The notes under the pieces were generated by a model. It had not been told where the DNA came from, made no database searches, and saw only the letters and a program-made list of their open reading frames with translations. A stretch of 64,000 nt of DNA, taken from Varroa destructor. Lineage: Eukaryota; Arthropoda; Arachnida; Mesostigmata; Varroidae. The stretch lies in assembly GCF_002443255.2 (NCBI RefSeq), contig NW_019211455.1:32701778-32765777 (forward strand). The letters run 5' to 3'. Numbering within the stretch: position 1 is the stretch's first letter; each line of letters starts with the position of its first letter. This document shows, piece after piece, positions 26,586 to 39,391 of this stretch. The translations under genes and the position numbers were made by a program.

Positions 26586-28883
26586 ATGCTGGACGTGGGC
26601 TCAAAATACGTCGGCTCGAAGTATGTCGGAGCGGCGTCACTTTTACGTTTTTGTGTGCTGGTAATGGCATGTATAGTGGGCTTCGCCTCCCGATTATTCG
26701 CCGTCATTCGCTTCGAGTCGATTATCCACGAATTCGATCCGTGGTTCAACTATCGTGCGACGCATTATATGGTCCAGCATGGATTTTATAAATTCCTCAA
26801 CTGGTTCGACGAACGTGCGTGGTACCCGCTTGGCAGGATTGTCGGTGGAACGGTGTATCCCGGGCTGATGCTGACCTCGGGTCTGATTCATTACGTACTC
26901 TCGTTACTTAACATTCCTGTTCACATTCGGGACATCTGTGTGTTTCTGGCGCCGATCTTTAGTGGTCTCACCGCCTTGGCCACATATTTTCTCACTAAGG
27001 AGCTGTGGGACGAAGCTGCCGGACTCTTCGCTGCGTGCTTCATTGCAATTGTACCCGGCTATATCTCACGTTCGGTGGCCGGTTCTTACGATAATGAAGG
27101 TATTGCTATCTTCGCTTTGATGTTCACCTACTACCTGTGGATTAGGTCAGTAAAAACCGGCGGTATCCTGTGGTCAATGATGACAGCATTATCATATTTC
27201 TACATGGTGTCCGCATGGGGCGGGTACGTGTTTATCATCAACCTCATTCCTCTTCACGTGTTCACGCTGTTGCTGATGAATCGTTTCTCGCAGCGTATTT
27301 ACGTAGCCTATACGACATTCTTTATTATGGGGCTGCTATTCTCAATGCAAGTCCCCTTTGTCGGCTTCCAGCCGGTGCGTACATCGGAGCACATGGCATC
27401 GATCGGAGTGTTTGGCCTATTGAACGCTGTCGCCTTTCTTAAGTACCTGCAGGGTTACTTCAGCAACCGCGAAATGAAAGCTCTCATCATCGGCTCTATC
27501 GTTATCCTTACCTTTGGAGGCCTTATGCTTGTCAGTTTACTTACATGGGCTGGCTATGTTGCCCCCTGGTCGGGTCGTTTCTATTCACTGTGGGATACCG
27601 GTTACGCCAAGATTCATATACCCATCATTGCGTCTGTTTCTGAACACCAACCGACAACGTGGTTCTCTTTCTTTTTTGATCTTCACGTACTCGTCGCAGT
27701 GTTTCCAGTCGGCCTCTGGTACTGCGTGAAATATACAAATGACGAACGGGTCTTCATTGTTCTATATGCGGTCACGGCAGTCTATTTTGCTGGAGTAATG
27801 GTCCGTCTCATGCTGACGCTAACGCCGTGCGTCTGTGTGCTTGCCGCTATTGCGTTTTCGCACACGTTTAAGCTCTACCTCGTAGAAGATGATATGGTGG
27901 GACAAACAAATATTGGATCCTCTTCCACACCCGACAAGAACTCGTCGGGAGACAAGAAGAAGCTTAAAGCGTTTCGCAAGAGGGACTTGTCGGGCGCTTC
28001 TGATGTGCCTTCGCCCAGCTCACCGTTAGGCACTAATAAGCGAATGTTTGTCGTGCTAGCCTTGCTTATGGTGCTTATGCTCTTCGCCGTACATTGCACG
28101 TGGGTCACAAGTAACGCCTACTCGTCGCCATCGATTGTGCTTTCTTCGTATTCAGGCGATGGCACTCGTGTTATTTTGGACGATTTCCGTGAAGCCTATT
28201 ACTGGCTGGCGCAGAATACTCGCGATGAGGCCCGAGTCATGAGCTGGTGGGACTACGGTTATCAGATAGCAGGGATGGCGAATCGGACAACATTAGTAGA
28301 TAACAACACTTGGAACAATTCGCACATCGCTTTGGTTGGAAAGGCCATGTCTTCGAACGAGAGCGCAGCCTACGAGATTATGAAGGAGCTTGATGTCGAC
28401 TATGTGCTCGTCATCTTCGGCGGCGTAATTGGTTATTCAGGTGACGATATTAACAAATTCCTTTGGATGGTGCGTATTGCCGGCGGGGAACATCCTCAAG
28501 AGATTCGTGAATCAGACTATTTCAATGCCAAAAGTGAATTCCGAGTCGATACGGAAGGATCTCCAACCCTCCTCAACTGCCTTATGTACAAGCTGTCATA
28601 CTTCCGATTCGGCGAAATGCAGCTCGATCGGCGAGCTCCGGCCGGTTACGATAGAACGCGTAACACGGAAATCGGCAACAAGGACATTCGGTTGGAGCAT
28701 TTAGAAGAGGCTTACACAACTGAACATTGGCTTGTACGAATCTACAGAGTAAAAAAGGAAGCCAATAGGCCACGGGTGCCCTATGCACAACGGGTGGCCC
28801 GTCCTAAAAATGTCTACGTTTCGAGGAAGACGTCCTGGAGAAGGACAGGTTCCATCAAAGATAAATCGGGTGAAAAAGTTTAA
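26586..28883 (+). CDS. STT3B: oligosaccharyltransferase catalytic subunit STT3B, intronless
   Basis: STT3 transfers the preassembled oligosaccharide from dolichol pyrophosphate to Asn-X-Ser/Thr in the ER lumen; the B form also works post-translationally. The 765-residue protein is uninterrupted. A first membrane segment at 18-40 is followed by the EFDPWFNYR loop (49-57) and SYDNEG (167-172), acidic motifs that bind the metal ion. SVSE (350-353) lies in the mobile external loop, and the WWDYG signature (554-558) reads the sequon. It keeps DNNTW (572-576) with sequons inside its own lumenal domain. The stretch [17 protein letters not shown] and the tail with VSRKTSWRR match STT3B better than STT3A. 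The N-terminus is shorter than in human and carries a tandem GSKYV. The first ATG is used because the upstream frame is closed. Confidence 0.97.
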   Translation: MLDVGSKYVGSKYVGAASLLRFCVLVMACIVGFASRLFAVIRFESIIHEFDPWFNYRATHYMVQHGFYKFLNWFDERAWYPLGRIVGGTVYPGLMLTSGLIHYVLSLLNIPVHIRDICVFLAPIFSGLTALATYFLTKELWDEAAGLFAACFIAIVPGYISRSVAGSYDNEGIAIFALMFTYYLWIRSVKTGGILWSMMTALSYFYMVSAWGGYVFIINLIPLHVFTLLLMNRFSQRIYVAYTTFFIMGLLFSMQVPFVGFQPVRTSEHMASIGVFGLLNAVAFLKYLQGYFSNREMKALIIGSIVILTFGGLMLVSLLTWAGYVAPWSGRFYSLWDTGYAKIHIPIIASVSEHQPTTWFSFFFDLHVLVAVFPVGLWYCVKYTNDERVFIVLYAVTAVYFAGVMVRLMLTLTPCVCVLAAIAFSHTFKLYLVEDDMVGQTNIGSSSTPDKNSSGDKKKLKAFRKRDLSGASDVPSPSSPLGTNKRMFVVLALLMVLMLFAVHCTWVTSNAYSSPSIVLSSYSGDGTRVILDDFREAYYWLAQNTRDEARVMSWWDYGYQIAGMANRTTLVDNNTWNNSHIALVGKAMSSNESAAYEIMKELDVDYVLVIFGGVIGYSGDDINKFLWMVRIAGGEHPQEIRESDYFNAKSEFRVDTEGSPTLLNCLMYKLSYFRFGEMQLDRRAPAGYDRTRNTEIGNKDIRLEHLEEAYTTEHWLVRIYRVKKEANRPRVPYAQRVARPKNVYVSRKTSWRRTGSIKDKSGEKV

Positions 28884-29316
28884 GCAAGTAAAACATGTTA
28901 ATAGAGAGTAGCCCATACGATACACACAGATGTCGCCCATAGTTCAACACAGACACTCATTATAAACAAACAGCAGAAATACCTACATTTTTATATACCA
29001 CAAGAACACAGAGAACATATATAAACACTAACATAAAAAGTACGCGTGAGGTACAAGTGAAAAGTACTTGTGCATCCGAATATTGTTAGATAAAAAAAAC
29101 ATCTCATTTATGTAATTTTTAAGACTAAATTATATGTATACCATTTCATTAAAAAAATGTGTGTAAAAGAAACAGCTTGTCTTGTTTAGAGGAATCATCA
29201 ATTGGGGCATTTACCATAATGGAAAAATGGGTGCCATTTATAAACCTAAGCTAATACTGAATTTTGGGATAGATGTGTTATGATATGTGAGTAGTGCTTG
29301 CTCGTTGCCTTTGAAC

Positions 29317-29322
29317 AATAAA
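29317..29322 (+). terminator. possible STT3B polyadenylation signal AATAAA
   Basis: This is a canonical hexamer 434 nt beyond the STT3B stop codon. ATTAAA-like sequence occurs earlier near 29147. Which one is used cannot be told from sequence. Confidence 0.4.
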
Positions 29323-29955
29323 AATCGTTTCAAGGTCAACTGCAGAGAAAACTTAAACTATCGAGGACAGTCTAGATAAGGCGTTTTCTGACGAAGCTGC
29401 TTAGACGAATCTATTAACATTTTTCGAATTACAAATTTTCGCAAGCCAGAATATTTTGTTGGAACATTAGTTTTTAGTTTGGTTATGTGGTTGATCATGA
29501 AAGTGAAATATAATTATTTGGTACGATGGCTTGGAATGTGGCACTTGGGTCGCGGCTTAAGCCCTATTATGGACATCATGTGCTATTCATTAGAAAAATT
29601 TACACTTGTCGCGTTACTAGTCGTTAACTAATCGTAGTTAAAGCGATAAGCAAATAGGTAAGCAAGTACGGGGAAAAGATAAGACTTAACAGATGATGAA
29701 ATGCCTTAGCCAGTACTGAAATGTCACCCTGCTGGAATATTGATGAAGTTAGTTTTTCATACTCAAATTCATTTTATATTACCATCAGTGCTAAATGTAG
29801 TGAAAGAAACCTGAAAATAGCAGTCTCATAACTGCAGCCGATGCTTTCCCTAGGTAGAACTCCCTCTATTAACTTAGTAAGGGAAGACGGGACGGCAACG
29901 ATAATACATAATATGACAAACAAATATCTATCGAAGGTAGAAGAAATGCTACTCT

Positions 29956-30028
29956 ATTATTATTTTACATTAGTTATCTGCAGACACATATTTAATGTGT
30001 TTGTAGATAACTAACGTAAAATAATAAT
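29956..30028. repeat. long hairpin, 33-bp arms with three mismatches
   Basis: The left arm 29956-29988 and right arm 29996-30028 are reverse complements apart from three positions, with a 7-nt loop. In size it resembles a microRNA-type precursor or a miniature inverted-repeat element. It lies in intergenic DNA between STT3B and OTUD6B. Confidence 0.8.
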
Positions 30029-31502
30029 TATTAGTGAATTATCTTTAATATTTGTGACAAAACCAATGGTTATCGTGCAAGATCGTTGTTACAGATTTAT
30101 CAGGATTTACTCAACACTCCGCCTGTGTGGGTCCTAATTGACTGATGCCAACGTATTTTGTATAATATATAACCGTACGTATGTTCAGTATTCTAATGCG
30201 CTATAGTATATACTGATAGGCTCCAAGATACTGGAATTTTACTGATCTTTAATTCGCTTTATGAATGCGAAATAACTATAATAGCGCCAGTAATATATAC
30301 ATTAGTTTCGTTTTAAGAACATACTTGGCCATTTTTTAGAAAGCCTACAATTTTTCCGGCTTTTTTTACTAGGCGTATATGTAGGTAAATGTAATCTAGC
30401 ACTCAGCTGCGTCGAATGCCGCTTATGTTTAATAGACGTATGTAAGTCGTACCTAAGCGGCAGAGGCAATTCTTAACAGGGAAGCTAGGGTTAATTGATA
30501 ATTTAGGGTTGGATAAGCCCCCCCCGCCCCCCTCATTGATATTAAAGATATCTTATGGTTGGGCACACACTTTGTTTCGTGCTGGGAGCCAGCCGTCTGA
30601 TGGAATACCGGACGTAAAACTACAGAAGGCTCAACAAGCCAATAAATTGTGATACATTTGTGTTAAATAGACCCAGATTTATGTGTTTAGTACTGTTGTT
30701 ATTAATGGGGCGAAGGTGCCACAGCGGTAAAATTTAAGTAACCCACCTTTTACGAAAGACGTGTTGATCAATGTTTGATTTAAAAAATGATCAAAATATG
30801 TAAATAGTATATATGTGATACATGCAATGCGCTTCCTTTTCCATTTTCGCGAACAGACAATTATTTCTTACTGAACCTTACAATACTCGGCTTTCTTTAT
30901 TATTCGAATGAAGAAATTGGTCAAACTAAGATGACCACAAGTAAGTTCTAAAGGAAAATGCTGCCCCTACTCTAAAACATGAAAAATAATGAAAGCACCG
31001 ATATATTGTTAAACATTTCAGCCTAAAAGCAACAAAAATCATAGAAACGGGATAGAGTGTTGTAAAAACATAATTATATCAAGAGTTGATGCCATCGTAA
31101 ATGTGAGAATCAATCGAATATATCAAAAAACGAATTATTTTTTTGAGTTGCGCTTGATCCATTGAGATAACTCCTGAGCTAATACATCTGAGCTAACCTA
31201 CATTCTTAGTGTCCTTTTGTTATTAACTTGCTAGGTAATACTTGAAATAGACGTTTGTTTGACCTCTCCAAAAATATGCAAAAAGTAATCGACTGACATG
31301 GGATACAAGGTTTTAATTTGCAATGAGAGAAAATAGGTTTTTCTACAAATGCGCACTTTTCCTTGTTTTATATATTATAACAATTTTACTAAGAATAAGC
31401 AATAATGGCAGGTTTACATTACATCATAATAATAGTAATAATGCCGATAATAGCAGGTCTCCAGTGTAATCTAGTGAATGAGCTATAAACGTAAAACAGA
31501 TT

Positions 31503-31886
31503 TTATTCCGATCTCTGTTTCACAAGTTGTTGGCCAATGATCCTGTTCGATCCATTTAGTATGAAAAGGCTCTTTTTAATGATACTGTAGAAATAAGAGA
31601 TCTAACATTACCTAGAAAGGTACACATGTGCATTTTACGTGTAATTTCAAGTCTTTTCGTTGAGAGCTTATTATTGCTCTGCACATCATAACACAGAGTC
31701 AGCTTTATTCAAGCCACAAAGCCTGTTACGTATTTCATACCTAATATCAAACACATCCGTCGTATAAGCTTCGGAAAACAACTTTGTATTCCTGCGGAGG
31801 AGTCGACCTTCTGCGAACGGCTCGAACGCGTGCAGCGGCGACGTTGTTATACTAAGCAGTGTGCAAATGAGCACAAAATATTCCAT
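31503..31886 (-). CDS. candidate small secreted peptide precursor, two exons
   Basis: Exon 1, 31886-31741, starts ATG and encodes a signal-peptide-like N-terminus (MEYFVLICTLLSITTSPLHA). It ends GATATTAG|GTATGA in phase 2. Exon 2, 31584-31503, follows the acceptor TTATTTCTACAG in matching phase and ends GTGAAACAG-AGATCGGAA-TAA. The product is 75 aa. After the signal peptide it has two dibasic sites, RR at 31-32 and KK at 52-53, as in neuropeptide precursors. It has no cysteine beyond the signal region. It is head-to-head with OTUD6B, with start codons 163 nt apart. I do not recognise a family. A longer frame also runs through the donor to a stop at 31686. Confidence 0.33.
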
Positions 31887-32049
31887 GTATGGTGCACATT
31901 GATTTTTGTAGTAAAACGACAATTACTTCTGACTAAGAATTGACCAGTCAGCTGAAAGAGCCAAAGTAACACACATCACTCCTAAACAAAAAGGTGTAAT
32001 CAGTCAGTTAATACCGATTTGTGTTTTGGGTTGTCAGCGGCGCTTAAGA
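31887..32049. promoter_or_regulatory. upstream region of OTUD6B, possibly bidirectional
   Basis: This short spacer lies between the candidate secreted peptide (minus) and the OTUD6B start (plus). TTGTGTTTTGGGTTGTCAG just before 32040 also looks like a splice acceptor, so a non-coding OTUD6B leader exon further left is possible. Confidence 0.35.
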
Positions 32050-34726
32050 ATGTCAACTGAGTCTACGAAGACGCTGGGAGAAACTGTGGATACGCTAACT
32101 TTGAACTTCGAAGAACTTGAAATTAAGCATAAAAAAGAACGTAAGGACCTTCAAGCAAGCATAATGCAACTTAAAAAAGCAGTGCCAAAGGTAACTACAA
32201 TAACTATAGCTACAATGATATGCATATCTTACAAAATAATCATGCATCCTCTTGACCACACTTTTCTATTTTAATAAGTCATTTGGGGCATATTTTTACT
32301 AAACTTTCGCACTTTTCTACTCTGCGTCATATAAGGCTTCCATTTCGGCAAACAAAATAGCGGAGATCACGGAGAGCAAGCGTTGAGTTTGTCGATTTCT
32401 ACTCGACGCTCCTTAGATTTTCGAGTTCTGAGAATTTAATTTAAAGATTAAATTTTAATGATTTAAAGAAAAAATAAGCTAAAGGTAAGAGAAGCTTTTG
32501 AAAGCTTTCTTAAAGATGAGACATTGCAAATATCATTTTTCAAACACGAAATGAAACTGAGTGGGTGCCTTATAAGCTGTAGCACACTCGCCAAGAAGTT
32601 TGTTATGTCACGAAGTAAAACCGAGTTGAAATCACCGGTTGGTGTTCGGACGTGTATTTCTTTTCAATTGATGTGCATATAAAAACACCGTTAAAGTGAA
32701 ATAAAGTACTCCTAGGAGGTGTGATTCGAGACACCCGAGGCATTTGGGGCAAGCGTTCCAGCCGCTTCATATTTTTTGCGTCAAAATTATAACCATATTC
32801 GCACTATAGTTTCGTAGTATTATATTCATATTATGTTCTGTAGTAGTCCACATCATAAATTAATCGAACTGGGAAATTTAGCACACTTTTTCTCAAAGCA
32901 TGGACTTGATCGGGTATTTTCGCCATTCTGATTCGCAATATAAGTAGCACTGAGCTAACCCCTGCATGTCATAACGCTGTTAGTATCTCTGTTTACTCTT
33001 CCTTGCTTTCATTCTTTGCAGTTTATTATAGAAAAAGCCCGAAATCGTTACCATAACTGACACGTTAGGGAGATGACGGAACGTACTCTTTCCGTGGTAC
33101 CCAGTATATTTCATCAATCAACGTATGTTATCAGTCAATACGGACTTCGGAGAAATGTGGTGGCGAATTTACCTCTTGGCTTCAAAATGGATATTGAGTG
33201 ACAATTGTATCAACTCACCCACCTTCCCATATATATATATATATATGTATGTATAAAATGCGTCTATATCAATTTTTTACAATTCTAAGCACGAGATTCG
33301 TCCTTTCTAGGGTGATAAGAAACGTTTAAAAGAAACGCAGCAACGTATAACTCAGATGGAAGCTGATTTTGAGAAAAAATGCCAGGAGGAAATACAGCAG
33401 ATCCAAGCTCAAGAGAAAATTAACTGCCCAACTGGTCCTGCCGAAAATGGCGATGTTGAGGACGGCGATGAAGACGTCTATAATGGAGGTGATACAGGCG
33501 TGCGTAAAATCTCCAAAGCTGAAAAGAGACGGGAGAAAAAAAGGCTTATGGTTTGTCTTTTTCGTTCATGTTGATTTTACACGATTATGGTTGTTTGTGC
33601 GGCTCTGTTTAGACATCATTTAGAATCTTATACATTCATAATAATTTGATTAAATCCAGGCAGGAACTATTCCTTATAATGCTCAGGACACCGTTATTCA
33701 TTTATAAAGCCTAACCTCATTTTCTCCTCATTTCAAGACTCCCTTGTGATAAAGGTTGCATTTTTTTGTTCTGGGTAGGAATTGGAACGGAATCGTCGAA
33801 TTGCAGAGGAAGAAAAACAAAGTGAGGGTCGACCGCGAGCCATTGAAGATCAACTTCTTAAAAAAAAATTGGCTGAGAAAAAAATGCGTATCCATCAGAT
33901 TGCCGCTGATGGAAACTGCCTTTTCAGTGCTGTTGCTCACCAGCTTTTGACGCGGTACGGTGAGACTATATCTGTTATGGAGGTGGGTACTGTAAGGTTA
34001 CATAATGCAAAAATGCGAAAAAAATTACTTCGTCTCATTACTGTTCATCTACTCATATCGTTCTGTTACGAATAGGTTTATTGATGCACACACATGTCAG
34101 ATTTTCACTCGAAGCTAGGGTGTATATAGGGAAGAGTAAAACAACGCTAATATACACTATATGCCTCACCTTCAGCTAGTAAATCTATTTTGCTAACTTT
34201 TGCTTTCCGTTTGCTGATTATTTTCTTATAAATAATAAGTATTTAGCTACTTAAAGATCATGTAGGGATGTGACTTATTCCAACTTGTATTCGTTGAGTA
34301 CTTGTAGTGCTTCGTTCAACATATTTCAGCTCTAGGCAATTAATTGTCCTTGTTGTTGCTGTCAATTTGTTTTAGGTGCGGCGCAGATGTGTTCATCACT
34401 TACGCCAAAATCGTGAGGATTTTGAACCGTTCCTTGAGGAATCAGTGGATTTCGACGAATATTGCTCTAAGATGGAGACTGACCCATCACGATGGGGAGG
34501 CAATCTTGAGTTACGGGCAATTAGTCAGGAAATGGAACTTCTGATCACCGTGTACCAAGCGCAGGCACCTCCCTTTGAATTTGGAAATGGTCCTGATACT
34601 GAAAGCAATAGCGAAAAACGCCACTTGCGCCTCAGTTACCACCATCATCTAATTTGGACTGGTGCACACTATAATTCAGTCGTTGACATGCGACCCGATG
34701 AAACTGACGGAGAGTCTGTTAGCTAA
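32050..34726 (+). CDS. OTUD6B: OTU deubiquitinase OTUD6B, four exons
   Basis: OTUD6B is a cysteine-protease deubiquitinase. I read exons 32050-32190, 33311-33550, 33779-33982 and 34376-34726, all phase 0, totalling 936 nt and 311 aa (human is about 290-320). Residues 1-165 are charged and helical, with the family segment HKKERKDLQ...LKKAVPK and ISKAEKRREKKR. The OTU fold starts with IHQIAADGNCLFSAVAHQL; Asp171 and Cys174 are the catalytic Asp and nucleophile. WGGNLELRAIS (235-245) and the catalytic His293 in GAHYNSV follow. The final exon ends TAA. The donor after exon 2 is ATG|GTTTGT, weaker than the others. The next downstream feature is a CT/TA microsatellite with a mariner inserted in it. 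Confidence 0.95.
33228..33248. repeat. AT dinucleotide microsatellite
   Basis: A short (AT)n run in the first OTUD6B intron, about 60 nt before the exon 2 acceptor. Confidence 0.85.
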
Positions 34727-35130
34727 GAGCGACACGAATCAAATAATGGGACAGCAATCGTAACAACTGACTCGTTCGAATTATGATACAAGTCATCTAG
34801 AGCTAACTTACTTACCTCGCGTGAGATGTTTGCCGTTGAATGATATTCTCAACAGCTGGGTATCTCATACTTATGCCTCAAAGCAGTGTCCCAAACGGGT
34901 TCTGTTTGTCACGATCAAAAGCATACTGACACCATTTTTGTTACTAAAACGAATATTATACAATATTTGCCATGTTACAGCGTTAACTAACAAAAACGCT
35001 GAAGCAGTTACGAACATGTGGCATAAGCTGCTCGGTTTGTTGCGATGTATAGGCAGAAAATTTTGCCAATGTATGATATATAAAGCAGCCTACTAATTTA
35101 AGGTTTTTTTTTTATATTGTGTACATATTT
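34727..35130 (+). other. OTUD6B 3' flank
   Basis: Presumed 3' UTR and flank. An open frame at 34821-35096 is unrecognised and probably chance. No AATAAA was seen. Confidence 0.4.
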
Positions 35131-35142
35131 CTCTCCCCCCCC

Positions 35143-35221
<79 letters not shown>
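35131..35221. repeat. compound (CT)n-(TA)n microsatellite
   Basis: About 47 nt of CT-rich repeat pass directly into about 44 nt of TA repeat. The mariner end begins right at the last TA. Confidence 0.95.
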
Positions 35222-35224
<3 letters not shown>

Positions 35225-36560
35225 GATTGTCGGAAAAAACTACTGACAGGGTGTTTAAGCCAAAATTGAAACAAATATTTTTTACATTTTAAAGAAATAT
35301 TACTAAACTAGTTAGGCGATTTATAATCAATGACCTTTTGCCATTGCTCAGGCAACACTGCAATCCTAGCACTATGAAACTTCTGTGGTTCCTGGGCTTA
35401 TATATATAAGAAGTGATTTTTACATGCCTTTATTAACGCAACTAAGAAAGTTCTTCTGAGACTGAAATAGGTAATAGTATAATGCAAGACACGGGCTATG
35501 GCGAATGCAATAAAACTTGTCATCTAAGTTCTCTCAATTTTTTTACCGAATAGCTAAAAATATATGGGGTCTGGCATTGTCATGGTAAAAGATGACGCTC
35601 TTTCACTAATTCCGGTTCATTTTTTTAATATCCTGTTGTAAATTTGTTAGTTATTGACCGTATTGTCCAAATAGATCGTCTCGCCAGTAACTCATAATGC
35701 ACGATTTTTTTAACCGCACCAAATACGTAGCATTACCTTTTTCGCATTAGTCTAAGCTTTGTTAGAGACTGTGGAGCACTTTTTTTGTTATGTGCACCCT
35801 ATTGACTCGATTTCGTTGGGTTTCCGTAGTATTTTGTGGATGAAAATATGGATAAAATAAATTATCTTGCGTCAATTTGAGTAGGATCTATGTATGATAT
35901 TTTTTCTTTGTAACTAAATGTTCAGTATTATTAATGTTTTACATGACATACTGGGGATAACGATAAACTATTAATTTACAAATTCTAACGAACAGTTGAT
36001 TCGATGTGTGGCGTATTTTCTAAGTTGAGGCTCCTAAATCGTTCAGTGTCATCGCTTTTCTTTCAAAATTCTTATGTTCAACATATCTCCACGAAAAGAG
36101 ACTACTGACGTTAGGTATGGGGCACAAGGTATTCTGTGAGATCACATGGTTTGCACCATCTGTTTGGAAAATTCTTTTATGTCCTTAAATTACAATGATT
36201 TTTCCAAACAATAGCCCTTAGAAACTGTGCATCCTGCCTACATTTTTCAAACACCACTCGCTAAATTGTTTTCTTCGGTCTGGGTCATCTTCATTGACAT
36301 CATATACCATTATCGAATGTAATCTTTTTATTTGCAGTATCTTAAAATGCGATAGACACCTAATTTGCGGATGTTAAGCTCACGGCTTGAGTGTCCAGTG
36401 GTTTCTGAGATGTTTCGCTATCATTTTCCGATTCTTACTTTTTAAAGCTTTTTGATGTTCTTGGTCTTTCGGAACGTGCCACGAGCATCCGCACAGTTCC
36501 ATCCACCTTAAACGTTTTTCTTTTCAATTGATTGTGAGTGACGAAGATGGTTCTGTTCGA
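35221..36560 (-). mobile_element. degenerate mariner transposon
   Basis: The end TTAGGATTGTCGGAAAAAAC follows the TA microsatellite at 35221. Reading the minus strand inward gives FHSARIAVLPEQWQKVID near 35300-35390. Further in, near 35570-35590, HDNARP, the motif with the second catalytic Asp of mariner transposase, can be read. Frames are broken and no full-length transposase remains. The other inverted terminal repeat was not found, so the right boundary is approximate. Confidence 0.7.
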
Positions 36561-37429
36561 AACGGCCTGCGATATTTTATTTGCATTTTTGTGAAATTAT
36601 GTACTTCTAATAGCATCTTTACCTTTTATACCTTTTTTGCGTAGGTTGAAGACTCAATATCTGTGAACTTTAGTAGAAATATTATAGCTAGTTTGCAACA
36701 AAAAAAAATGTGTGCCTCTCATTACTAAGCTCAGCGTGAATCATGTTTGACAAGTTAGACAATCACTTTATTAGCGACTCTGCCACTGACATATTTTACA
36801 CTATATGTGTGATCAAAAAAGTTTATAACGGGAAAGCTGGTATCCTGCATTAGGGTTCGTTTTAGGAATGTTGAGAAGGGTCTCTAAGAACTACATCTAT
36901 TGAAGGCAAAATACGTCCGACTTAGCTAGGCTTGCCAAGTCAGTGTAGGTTTATTACTTACATGTCGTCATGAAGGTTGCCAACATTCTATTGCATTATC
37001 ACTATTCTTGTAACCTATTCTTGTATTTACTATTCTTGTAATCTGCGACCTCTTAACTTGAATGCCCACACAATAAGGTCCTTAGGAAGAACAAAAGGCG
37101 AAGGGGCTGTCACTAATGCTGCTAGCCCTTCAGACAACGCAATTAGTGCGGCCGTAGGATTGGGCAACTGTAGTTGCCTTTGAAGTCATTAAATGCAGGG
37201 ATGGAAAGCATATTTATTGTTCGGGCTGACCACTGTTATATATTTAGGATGTCACTAATTACCTATATTTATTCATCGAATGACGTTAAATGTTTGAGTA
37301 AAAGTGACTATACTAAATTACCTTGTTTAAGTTCACTGAAATAACAAGTATCTGACTCTAGATACTAGTAGCCATTGACATCACAGATCTGGCGGCAGGT
37401 CATGCTTACAGCCCTTAAGAAGACTTAAA
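36561..37429. other. gene-poor intergenic stretch
   Basis: No recognisable gene. An open frame at 36977-37183 has no similarity I can name. Confidence 0.4.
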
Positions 37430-37910
37430 GAGACGAAATGTCAGAATGGCAATTGGCGCTCAGGATCCTGAAGGTTTTCAAAACCGACTCTTCCAGAATC
37501 AGGGTACGCGGGCTACACAAACGATGAAACAGATCCTACTAGTGATACTATTACTAGAATAACAGCAGCGAAGAAGCTCTATTATCTGGGAGCTTCATGA
37601 TAAGCTTGCTAAGTTCTCGTACTATCCCGCAAATATGTTCGAAAGCTGGTATACCAAATACAAATACACGCTCGCCAAAAATGATCGTACCGTAACAGAA
37701 GAAGACAAAATCTAATTTTTGACTCGTTTGTTTCAATCACTACCGTTGACATAGACTCCAGCACAAATGGATCTTGGCAGTACGACAGTTTTTTGGTCGT
37801 AACCGGTCGTCAAGTTTGCGTCAAGGATACGTATTCTTGAAGGTGACATGTGAGAACTGTTCTAGCTCTACTTTCGATGGGTATACCTGTAAAATATCAA
37901 ATGCCAGAAA
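37430..37910 (+). mobile_element. gag-like relic of an LTR retrotransposon
   Basis: A frame from about 37575 reads KLAKFSYYPANMFESWYTKY and then TLAKNDRTVTEEDKI, a stop, FLTRLFQSLP. This fits the gag pattern of Ty3/gypsy-type elements (proline and Phe/Trp-rich stretch, W-x-x-x-x-Y, a Lys or Thr-rich turn and a final L-x-x-L motif). Several stops interrupt it. No LTR, primer-binding site or protease was seen. Confidence 0.35.
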
Positions 37911-39391
37911 TTTCGGCAATCTTTGAGAACCCACTTGAATGTTTTACATGAGTCTTCGGTTTATTAAAACCTGAATACGAAGACAGGTAGTTCTGACGTG
38001 CTTGACGAAAAAGCGAACACTACCGTCGCAACACGTAGAACGTTACGCTAACAGTGCACACAATAAACAACGCGTTTTGATTAAAACCTCCAATCCATGG
38101 GATGCGGTGCATTACACTGGATAGTAGTGCCCCTTTTTCAGATTATAATAAGGTTGCCATAAAAGAAAAATACTGTTTTGCGGAAAGCATACATGATTTA
38201 GAGGATTAAACAGTAAGATCAATAGCAGGTCTTCTCATGAAAATGCGCGTAGATCCAACATCTCTAAACGTGCAATTGAAGGGGTCTACTACGAAGCTCA
38301 GAAGGATCTGGTAACGCGGCGGCAGATTTTATTAACCGGAATCTAAATACTAAACTGTAAACAATAATTGTAGGCTTTCTACTTCTATTTTTATACAATG
38401 TATACAGTACATATACAGAACAAGAATATAAGATATCAGATCCAATGTTACTGAAATAAATGAAACATCGAATTAATTCCCACTATTATCTTGAAATCAC
38501 TCACTACGTGCAGCCAACATCCAGAAATTTAATTGCTTGGGAGATTTCAAACTACGCGGCGAATACTAACGAAACCATCGCAATGTTGTTATTATACTCT
38601 ACCAGTCTTAGACAATTCTTGAACGTTAAAGGTATAAGAATATGATGGTCGAGAGTATCCGAAGCTCCACTTAAACTACAAAAGCAGTGGTTTTTAGAGA
38701 AACTGGTTCTTAAGAAAATCAGTCCTTAAAAAAAAACAGAGAATTTGGTAAGCAATCTAAAACAGGTATACCCCCAGCATTTCCGCTATGGGCGAATCGA
38801 GACGAGTTTCATACCATATTTTTCGTCAGGTAGTGAATGAAATACTTAAAACTGGCATTCGTAGCAAATCATAGCGGGTCACTTATTCAGGTGATTTGTC
38901 AGTAAGTTTAGAAACCATTCTACTTGTTAGTGTCTCACTAACTCAGAACAAGATTCTAGTTCTATATACTGTAAAAAGTAAGTGTGGTAACTTTTATAAT
39001 ATAATAAGTGATCTAACCACCAATTGACCAATCACCATTGTTAAGAACTAACTATGGTATTTCTACTTAAAAAAGGACAATCACAAAACATGTGCTATGC
39101 CTTTTTAGAAATTTCCAAATCATCAAACGCGAATATTCCTTGAAAGGTCCTTAAGCAAAATATCTATATAATCAATAATTGTGTCCATCAGACTAAACAA
39201 GTTTGGTCATACTGCTGAGAACCTAGCATACTAGATTTTCATCGTTTAAACAAGAGTAATAATAATGCTCATTTTTTGTCAAAAAGGTAAGCGAACTCTG
39301 AGTATGCTCTATCATTTATGTTGTACATCATGTCCACATTCAAGAATGAAGACAGGCGTCATCATCAAAATAATCACATAATCATATATAT
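37911..39391. other. gene-poor intergenic stretch
   Basis: AT-rich, with no recognisable exon, RNA gene or element. It ends at the assembly gap. Confidence 0.4.

Larger units (their letters stand above)
28884..31502. other. STT3B 3' UTR and intergenic region
   Basis: No recognisable coding exon. The region holds a candidate poly(A) signal at 29317, the long hairpin at 29956-30028 and a C-rich run near 30519. A short GCCGCTTA/TAAGCGGC inverted repeat lies near 30418-30462. Confidence 0.5.
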
